Positions 53,659 through 59,670 of a DNA stretch of 59,670 bases are shown piece by piece. The translations under genes were made by a program, and so were the position numbers. The notes beneath the pieces were generated by a model. It saw nothing but the letters and a program-made list of their open reading frames with translations. It had not been told where the DNA came from and ran no database searches. The first letter of the stretch is position 1. Each line of letters begins with the position of its first letter. This DNA is from an uncultured Clostridia bacterium (GTDB lineage: Bacteria > Bacillota > Clostridia > Oscillospirales > Acutalibacteraceae): the NCBI GenBank assembly GCA_944380885.1, contig CALWIZ010000011.1:1-59670 (forward strand). The letters run 5' to 3'.

Positions 53659-55911
53659 ATGCGTAAAATATTATCCTTAATAATTTGTTTGCTTGCTGTC
53701 CTTTCTGTCTGCGGCTGCGGAAACAAAACCGCAAAAATCAGTCCAAAGAAGTACGATGAAAATTTCAGCGCGGATATACCTGCTGCTGATATTATCGCTG
53801 CGGAAAACGAGCGTTTTGTTCTTAAGTGGGATTCGCAGAACGAGCGAGTTGTTTTACTTGATAAGGAACGCGATATATCATGGAGCTATACTCCTTTGAA
53901 AGCTCAGGAAAAGCGTGTTGACGCTGACGGAAATGAGCTTAATAACCACCCTCAGCTTGAATCGCCTATATTGGTAACATACTATGACCCCGAACAGGCG
54001 GTTACCGACACGGCAATTTCCTCAAATGCATCTATGCGAAAACGAACCTATGCTGTAAACAGCATAGAAAACGGACTTAGTATAGTGTTTGCGTTTGAAA
54101 AAGAGAGAATAAGCGTTACTGTTGATTTTATTCTGAGAAACGACAGTATTGCGGTAACGGTTGACCCGAATAAGATTACCGAGGACAAAAATACAGTTAT
54201 ATCTGTTGCCGTGGCTCCTTTTTTCTGTTCCGTCCAAAATAAAACCGAAGACAGCTATCTGTTTTTTCCTTCGGGAAGCGGCGCTCTGATATATGCCGAT
54301 TATGATTCGGATGACGTAAATATAATATCCGAAGAGGTTTTCGGAACAGACGCGAGACGACCGGAAGATGACGTTATAAAAACAATTACATCAAATGTAA
54401 GGCTTCCCGTTTACGGCGCCAAGGACGGAGAAAGGGCGGTTGCCGCGATTATAGAGAAAAACGCGGGCGCGGCGGTAATCAACGCTAATGTCGGCAACGC
54501 CACTATCGGATACTCTGCGGTATATGCGACTTTTTACGTGCGCAGCTACGAGCTTGTACTGACAAATAACAATAGCGGGCAGAGGATGAAATATTCGGAA
54601 GAGATGACCACGGAGCCGATGACAATCGGATTTTATCCGCTGTATGATCAAGACGCCGATTATGTCGGCATGGCCGAGTGCTACAGAAGCTTTCTGTCAG
54701 AGGATAATTTGATGAGTTCCCCGGAAGAGGAAACACTCGTAAATTTGAAGCTTTTAGGCGCCGCGGAATATACCAAATCCTTTTTGGGCATTCCTTACAC
54801 CGCCTTGAAAGCGGTTACTACGGTTGAAAACGCAAAAGAGATTGTCTCCGAAGTAAGTGACGCCGCCGGCGGCGGAATAAGCGCTCAGCTTTTCGGCTTC
54901 GGTTCGTCGGGTACGGATTTGGGCGCTCTCGGCGGAAATTTCAAATTATCCGGCTTATTAGGCGATAAAGACAGCCTTAGTGAGCTTTCGGCATTTTGCC
55001 GCGATAATGATATTTCCTTATATATGGATTTTGACCTTCTTCAATATTCAAAATCTTCCGGATTTGCAAAAATCAACGGTGACTCAGCGCTTGGAACGAC
55101 CGGTCGGCGGATTACTCTTTACAAGTATTTTAAATGGTCCGGCTCACGCGATATGTCTTCAAAAGGCTGGAACAATAAAAGTTCTTTTACGCTTATTTCC
55201 CGTTCCAAAATCGCGGATGCCGTTAAAAAAATGAGCGCCGCCGCTAAAGAATACGGGCTTATCGGAGTCAGTACCCAGTCTCTTTCAAGAATAGCATATT
55301 CTGATCATTCTTCGCAGACATATTACTCAAAAGGCGTCATTGATGCGCAGGTTTCACAGGAGCTTAAAAAAGTCAGGAACAGCGGACTGACCCTTCTTGT
55401 GGGCGACGCAAATTCTTACGCGGCGGCCAATTCCACAAGGATTACGGATGCGCCTACCGAGAGCTCTGCATACGATGATTTTGATGAAGATGTTCCGTTT
55501 TATCAGATTGTTTTCAAAGGTATTATTCCTATTTCTTCAACTCCTGTAAACCTCTCGGATAATACCGATAAAAAAATTCTTAAATGTATAGAATCCGGCT
55601 GTACAATGTCGTTTGTAGTATCGTATGATTATGATGTTGAATTAACAGAAACAGACAATATTCTTTATTATTCAAGCGACTACGTCGCTTTAAAGGACAG
55701 TATTGTTTCCGCGATAAACGATAACAGAGCTTATTTTGACGCCGTTAAGGACGCAAAAATTATTTCGCACCAAATTATGTCCGACGGTCTCAGAAAAACC
55801 GTCTTTGACAACGGATTAACGGTTTTTATAAATTATTCCGACGAAGTTGCATCAACTCCAATCGGTGTAGTCGATGCGTGCTCATATGTATTTGAAAAGG
55901 AAGTGAGATAA
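53659..55911 (+). CDS. DUF5696 lipoprotein
   Basis: A 750-residue lipoprotein with lipobox (SVCGC near 18-22). Residues about 55-360 are beta-rich (FVLKWDSQNERVVLLDKERDISWSY, typical for DUF5696), followed by a probable TIM-barrel-like part (about 370-640, with LYMDFDLLQYSKSSGF and LIGVSTQSLSRIAYSD). It resembles carbohydrate-active enzymes in fold pattern, but catalytic residues could not be assigned. It is 14 bp after the Yip1-type gene and 3 bp before the next permease pair, so it is tied to import. Possible roles are an outside glycosidase or an accessory of the importer. Confidence 0.82.
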   Translation: MRKILSLIICLLAVLSVCGCGNKTAKISPKKYDENFSADIPAADIIAAENERFVLKWDSQNERVVLLDKERDISWSYTPLKAQEKRVDADGNELNNHPQLESPILVTYYDPEQAVTDTAISSNASMRKRTYAVNSIENGLSIVFAFEKERISVTVDFILRNDSIAVTVDPNKITEDKNTVISVAVAPFFCSVQNKTEDSYLFFPSGSGALIYADYDSDDVNIISEEVFGTDARRPEDDVIKTITSNVRLPVYGAKDGERAVAAIIEKNAGAAVINANVGNATIGYSAVYATFYVRSYELVLTNNNSGQRMKYSEEMTTEPMTIGFYPLYDQDADYVGMAECYRSFLSEDNLMSSPEEETLVNLKLLGAAEYTKSFLGIPYTALKAVTTVENAKEIVSEVSDAAGGGISAQLFGFGSSGTDLGALGGNFKLSGLLGDKDSLSELSAFCRDNDISLYMDFDLLQYSKSSGFAKINGDSALGTTGRRITLYKYFKWSGSRDMSSKGWNNKSSFTLISRSKIADAVKKMSAAAKEYGLIGVSTQSLSRIAYSDHSSQTYYSKGVIDAQVSQELKKVRNSGLTLLVGDANSYAAANSTRITDAPTESSAYDDFDEDVPFYQIVFKGIIPISSTPVNLSDNTDKKILKCIESGCTMSFVVSYDYDVELTETDNILYYSSDYVALKDSIVSAINDNRAYFDAVKDAKIISHQIMSDGLRKTVFDNGLTVFINYSDEVASTPIGVVDACSYVFEKEVR

Positions 55912-55914
55912 CGC

Positions 55915-56814
55915 ATGAAAAAAGCTGTAAAGCATCGCGGAATAGAAACGCTTAAGGCAAAATACGGGTTTCGTTTTGCTCTGCCGTGGTGTATTGGTGT
56001 AGTGATTTTCTTTTTTGTGCCGCTTATTCAGTCGGTTATATATGTTTTTTCAGATGTTTCCCTTGCGGCCGGCTCAATCGAAATTAATTTTGAGGGTCTG
56101 ACTAATATAAAGGAAGTGCTTTTTACCGACGCAAATTATACGAATAATCTCGGCGGCGCAATAGGCAAATTTGCTTATTCGTTTCCTGTTATTATGATTT
56201 TGTCTCTCATTTTAGGCATACTTCTTAATCAGAAGTTTCACGGGAGAATTTTTTACCGCGCTCTGTATTTTTTGCCTGTTATAGTGGCAAGCGGCGTGGT
56301 CATGGAACTGATTTTTATGACAAGATCATCCGATATAGCGTCTATCGGAACAGACGCGTCGGTGCGTGACAATATGATAAGCGCCGCAACCGTTATCGAC
56401 TGGTTGGGGCTTCCCGTTACGGTTTCAAGCTATCTGGACAATGTAATAAGTCAGATAATGAACCTTGTTTGGAGCTGCGGAGTTCAGATTATTTTGTGGA
56501 TAGCCGGCATGCAGGCTATTCCCGATTTGCTTTATGAAGTGGCAAAGGTTGAGGGAGCCACAAAGTGGGAGGAGTTTTGGTTTATCACCTTTCCGATGCT
56601 TTCAAGGGTTACGGTTCTTGTCGCTGTTTATACAATGGTTGATCTTGTCACCGCGAAAACCGACCTTGTTATGGAGCAGGCATATCAGTATACTCAGCAG
56701 CAGTCTTACGGTACGGCTTCAGCCATGCTCTGGATATACTTTATTATAATCGGGCTGTTGACAGGCGCGCTGCTGCTTTGTTTCACCCGTTTCTGTGCAA
56801 AGCGTTGGGAGTAG
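55915..56814 (+). CDS. Second sugar ABC permease, MalF type
   Basis: A 299-residue permease with six transmembrane helices. EAA loop: EVAKVEGATKWEEFWFITFP near 205-225. GGAAGTGAG lies upstream, overlapping the DUF5696 stop region. It is distinct in sequence from the MalF-type protein at 49,678, so the locus carries two importers. Its solute-binding partner is probably the lipoprotein at 24,522, since none is encoded next to it, but that pairing is inferred. Confidence 0.92.
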   Translation: MKKAVKHRGIETLKAKYGFRFALPWCIGVVIFFFVPLIQSVIYVFSDVSLAAGSIEINFEGLTNIKEVLFTDANYTNNLGGAIGKFAYSFPVIMILSLILGILLNQKFHGRIFYRALYFLPVIVASGVVMELIFMTRSSDIASIGTDASVRDNMISAATVIDWLGLPVTVSSYLDNVISQIMNLVWSCGVQIILWIAGMQAIPDLLYEVAKVEGATKWEEFWFITFPMLSRVTVLVAVYTMVDLVTAKTDLVMEQAYQYTQQQSYGTASAMLWIYFIIIGLLTGALLLCFTRFCAKRWE

Positions 56815-56828
56815 GGAGGATTTAACAG

Positions 56829-57812
56829 ATGTTTAAGTTGAAAAAAGACGATATTACGTTTACTCTGAACAGGTTAAAGCACAGACGGACTGTTTCGGCG
56901 CTTGCAACGGCTCTTTTCAGAATACTTATGCTTACCTCGATCGGTTACATAGTAATATACCCGCTGCTGTATATGATAGTCACATCCCTGCGTTCAACAG
57001 AGTCGTACAGCGACCCGGGCATAATCTGGCTTTTAAAGGATTATTGCTGGGAGAATTATGTTGACGCGTTCAGTGCCCTTAAGTTTCCGGAAGCTTTCAA
57101 AAACACTATTCTGGTTGAAATGGTAAGTGCATTTCTTGAAATTGTAAGCTGCTCTATTGTTGCATACGGTCTTGCCAGGTTTGAGTTCAGATCGAAAAAA
57201 ATTATGATGGTTGTGCTTATTCTGACTATTGTAATTCCGACGCAGATGATAATAATTCCTCAGATGATTAACTTTTCGCAGCTGGATTTTTTCGGAATAC
57301 TGGGACTGTTTAATAAGGCTACGGGTATCGATTTGAGGGTTAATGTTCTTGACACGCCGTTTTCATTTTATCTTCCGTCAATCTTCGGGATAGGTCTTAA
57401 ATCAGGTATTATGATATTTATATATATTCAATTTTTCAAGGGGCTGCCCAAAGAGCTTGAGGAAGCGGCGTGGATTGACGGCGCGGGACCTGTAAAAACG
57501 TTTTTGCAGATAGCCGTCCCGTCGTCCGGCGTGGTTTTTCTGACGGTCACTATTTTCTCGGTGGTTTGGCACTGGAACGATTACTATCTCGCGGCGATGT
57601 TTATGACAAATAACCGTCCTCTTGCGCTGGCGCTCGCAAATCTGCCGTCGCAGCTTCCGACGCTGGGCTTCGGCTACAATCTTATGACAACGCGTGCGGG
57701 CTCTATTGTAATGGCTGCGTGCTTTATGTTTGTTGTGCCGATGCTTGTTATGTATATAATTCTTCAGGGCAAATTTGTAAAATCGATTGACCGTGTCGGA
57801 ATCACCGGTTAG
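56829..57812 (+). CDS. Second sugar ABC permease, MalG type
   Basis: A 327-residue permease, six transmembrane segments. EAA loop: EEAAWIDGAGPVKTFLQIAVP near 215-235. GGGAGG precedes the ATG by eight bases. The stop TAG is immediately followed by the GTG of the next small ORF. With the gene before it, it forms the second membrane pore of the locus. Confidence 0.93.
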   Translation: MFKLKKDDITFTLNRLKHRRTVSALATALFRILMLTSIGYIVIYPLLYMIVTSLRSTESYSDPGIIWLLKDYCWENYVDAFSALKFPEAFKNTILVEMVSAFLEIVSCSIVAYGLARFEFRSKKIMMVVLILTIVIPTQMIIIPQMINFSQLDFFGILGLFNKATGIDLRVNVLDTPFSFYLPSIFGIGLKSGIMIFIYIQFFKGLPKELEEAAWIDGAGPVKTFLQIAVPSSGVVFLTVTIFSVVWHWNDYYLAAMFMTNNRPLALALANLPSQLPTLGFGYNLMTTRAGSIVMAACFMFVVPMLVMYIILQGKFVKSIDRVGITG

Positions 57813-58088
57813 GTGAAATACACCAATCCACAGCATCTCGTGGCAGACGTGGTGGACGGAGCCTCCAAAACACATGTCAAGGACGATTTCGGTTTTGAAA
57901 TGATTTGTCAGGGTAAATTTACAACCGCTCAGATAGACAGAAACACCTGGACTGAGGAAATGCTTGATATGCTGATAGACTGGATAAATACCGATCCGCG
58001 CGGAGAGGAATACCGCGGTCTTGACTGGTCGAAGGAATATGACCTCGCAAGAAACGGCAACCCGAACGATACTCATACGGTGCCGTAA
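57813..58088 (+). CDS. Small unassigned ORF after the permease
   Basis: A 91-codon frame beginning at GTG directly after the permease TAG and ending 24 bp before the GH13 gene. It has no clear Shine-Dalgarno, but may be translated by reinitiation. The product is acidic and Trp-containing (EEMLDMLIDWINTDPRGEEYRGLDWSKEYDL), with no signal or membrane segment. It could also be the remains of the C-terminus of a larger protein. I do not recognise its family. Confidence 0.5.
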   Translation: MKYTNPQHLVADVVDGASKTHVKDDFGFEMICQGKFTTAQIDRNTWTEEMLDMLIDWINTDPRGEEYRGLDWSKEYDLARNGNPNDTHTVP

Positions 58089-58112
58089 AAGATTTAAAAG
58101 GAGGAAAAGCTA

Positions 58113-59459
58113 ATGAAATACAAAGCGGTAAAGCCGCCGGAATGGTTTGCGAAGGGTTCAATTTATCAGATAAACCCGCGCACCTTTTCAAGAGAAGGAA
58201 CCCTGCGGGCAATAATCGAAGCCCTTCCCGAATTGGCGGAGCTCGGCTTTAAAGTCGTTTATCTTTGTCCGATATTTGAAGAAGACGATTCAGCTGATCC
58301 TGCTTTCTGGAGCAGCCGTCAGAAAAAATCAAACACCGGCAATCCGAAAAATCCCTACAGAATCAATAATTTTTTTAAAATTGACCCGGAATACGGAAGC
58401 GCGGACGATTTGCGGGAACTGATAAGCAAATCTCACGAATTGGATATGAGGGTAATGTTGGACCTAGTATATTTGCATACCGGACCTAATGCCTCTATAC
58501 TTAAAACGCATCCGGAATTTGCCTGCCAGGATAAAAACGGAAAAATAAAATGCAGCGAATGGAATTTTCCGCATCTTGATTTTAACTGCGGAGGACTTAA
58601 AGAATATTTATGGAGCAATATGGTTTATTATATCTCCGAATTTGACGTCGACGGCTTCCGCTGCGACTCCGGAGATCAAGTACCGCTGGATTTCTGGGAG
58701 GAAGGAAGAAGGCGGATAAGGTCGGTAAAGCCCGACGCGGTAATGCTCAACGAGGGAAGCCGTTGGAATTATCTGCTTCAGGCTTTTGACGCTACCTATT
58801 GCTTTGACTGGCATGAAACGATGTACGGCATTTTTTCCGGCAAATATACTGCCGAAAAGCTCCGCGAGGGTCATGAAAGCGTCGCGATGAAAGCTCCGTA
58901 CGGTATGACCGCCGTACGCGATATAGACAATCACGATACAGTCACCGACTGGCCTGCGCGCACCGAGCTTGCCGCCGGACATGACGGTATGGAAATGATA
59001 GAAGTCATCAACTACTTGATTGACGGCATACCAATGGTATACGCCGGAAACGAAATCGCGGACGCCGCGAAATTAAGCCTCTTTGCCAATCGCTTTTATC
59101 CCGGCGAATATGAATTTACCGACCGTCCGGCACTGACCGGCAAGGAAAGCCTGCGCCGAAGAGAAATTATTAAAAAGCTCAACCAAATGAAAAAAAGCAG
59201 CGATATTCTTTGTTCCGGCGAAACGGTATGGCTGGACACCACATCTCCGGAAAGCGTAATCGCCTTCAAGCGAACGCTTGGCGCACGGCAAATTCTTTTT
59301 ATCGGCAACACGGCCGCTTCACGGCTTTCCTGCACAGTCTGTTCCGATTTTCCGCTTAGGGAAGCGTCGGCGATTTTTGAAAGCAGGGAGAAAACCGAAA
59401 TTCTGCCCGACGGAAGCTTCGTCCTTCCGTCTCACGGTTATATTGTTATGGAAATTTAA
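58113..59459 (+). CDS. GH13 alpha-amylase-family hydrolase
   Basis: A 448-residue, signal-less GH13 enzyme. Conserved regions are present: the nucleophile Asp 185 in VDGFRCDSG, acid/base Glu 214 in LNEGS, and Asp 275 in DIDNHDT. The first conserved region is at DLVYLHTG. A short C-terminal beta-domain follows. It is smaller than most amylases and lacks a secretion signal, so it probably acts on imported alpha-linked oligosaccharides or as a phosphorylase/glucosidase-like enzyme. AGGAGG is seven bases before ATG. It ends the second operon. Confidence 0.93.
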   Translation: MKYKAVKPPEWFAKGSIYQINPRTFSREGTLRAIIEALPELAELGFKVVYLCPIFEEDDSADPAFWSSRQKKSNTGNPKNPYRINNFFKIDPEYGSADDLRELISKSHELDMRVMLDLVYLHTGPNASILKTHPEFACQDKNGKIKCSEWNFPHLDFNCGGLKEYLWSNMVYYISEFDVDGFRCDSGDQVPLDFWEEGRRRIRSVKPDAVMLNEGSRWNYLLQAFDATYCFDWHETMYGIFSGKYTAEKLREGHESVAMKAPYGMTAVRDIDNHDTVTDWPARTELAAGHDGMEMIEVINYLIDGIPMVYAGNEIADAAKLSLFANRFYPGEYEFTDRPALTGKESLRRREIIKKLNQMKKSSDILCSGETVWLDTTSPESVIAFKRTLGARQILFIGNTAASRLSCTVCSDFPLREASAIFESREKTEILPDGSFVLPSHGYIVMEI

Positions 59460-59497
59460 TATTTCAGACGGCATTGACGAAGGCAAAGGAATTAAAT

Positions 59498-59563
59498 ATG
59501 TTTAAGCTTAACAATGTTCTGTCTATTATGGCAGACCAATCTTACAAGACTGGAAATCACTGA
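59498..59563 (+). pseudogene. Possible start of a decayed sulfatase-like gene
   Basis: A 21-codon frame begins MFKLNNVLSIMADQ, resembling the start of arylsulfatases (NVLxIMxDQ), and follows AAAGGA by eight bases. It ends in TGA after GNH. The following DNA to the window end (59564-59670) holds no coding segment that continues the sulfatase pattern. The match is short, so it may be chance. Confidence 0.3.
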
Positions 59564-59670
59564 GCTGCCGGCGCCCCTATAACGCAGAGTAACTATATAA
59601 TGTCTACTGAATAATAGAAAACTCAAAAAATCCGAAATATAAAAAGTGCTGTTTCAAAAAGTCAGGCAAA

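Noticed and set aside
1..59670. CRISPR arrays
   Set aside because: No regularly spaced direct repeats were found by eye.

Overview
The window reads as chromosome of an anaerobic Bacillota (Clostridia), plausibly an uncultured gut Oscillospiraceae- or Lachnospiraceae-type bacterium. Reasons: AGGAGG-type ribosome sites, sigma-A-like promoters, lipoprotein signal peptides with LPXTG-free membrane anchors, polysaccharide ABC importers without SusC/SusD genes, and mobile-element genes of types common in gut Clostridia. No genus can be named from the sequence.

It falls into two halves. Positions 1 to about 23,950 are an accessory, defence-rich island. It opens with the 3' end (domains V and VI) of a group II intron. 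Then come a pentapeptide-repeat protein and a HAD hydrolase, followed by a tight minus-strand operon of an AlpA-like HTH protein, a membrane-anchored HEPN-like protein and two different Fic proteins. A Xre regulator and a decayed second AlpA copy lead into a complete type I restriction-modification operon (hsdM, hsdS, a DUF4145/HEPN gene, hsdR). Next is a decayed integrative-element core: a sigma-like protein, a DUF6076-like zinc protein, a truncated RepA-like ATPase and a DNA-binding protein, with no integrase. Further genes are a zinc-ribbon membrane protein, an Asp-rich micro-protein, an HNH nuclease, an OLD-like ATPase with a C-terminal HTH, a truncated MerR regulator, sfsA, and a two-gene nuclease cassette (zinc-ribbon repeats/Vsr-like nuclease plus a possible PD-(D/E)XK partner). 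The island ends at a 30-nt tRNA-Leu 3' fragment that looks like an attachment-site scar.

Positions 24,500 to 59,500 are a polysaccharide-utilisation locus. One run of genes (24,522-40,863) holds a solute-binding lipoprotein, a giant membrane-anchored protein alternating jelly-roll and InlB-type modules, a GH16 lipoprotein, and a catabolic set (FGGY kinase, two SDRs, class II aldolase, 2-hydroxyacid dehydrogenase, FAD oxidoreductase). A minus-strand regulator with a LacI-like sensor and a LuxR-type HTH faces a second run (42,526-59,459). That run holds a large secreted GH16, a CBM-fused solute-binding protein, two permease pairs, an NHL/TPR/Yip1 membrane protein, a DUF5696 lipoprotein and a GH13 enzyme. 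The inferred flow is: surface GH16 enzymes cut a beta-glucan or galactan-like polymer, the large modular proteins hold it, two importers take up oligosaccharides, and the kinase/dehydrogenase/aldolase set feeds glycolysis. No ABC ATPase is present, so a shared one elsewhere is presumed.
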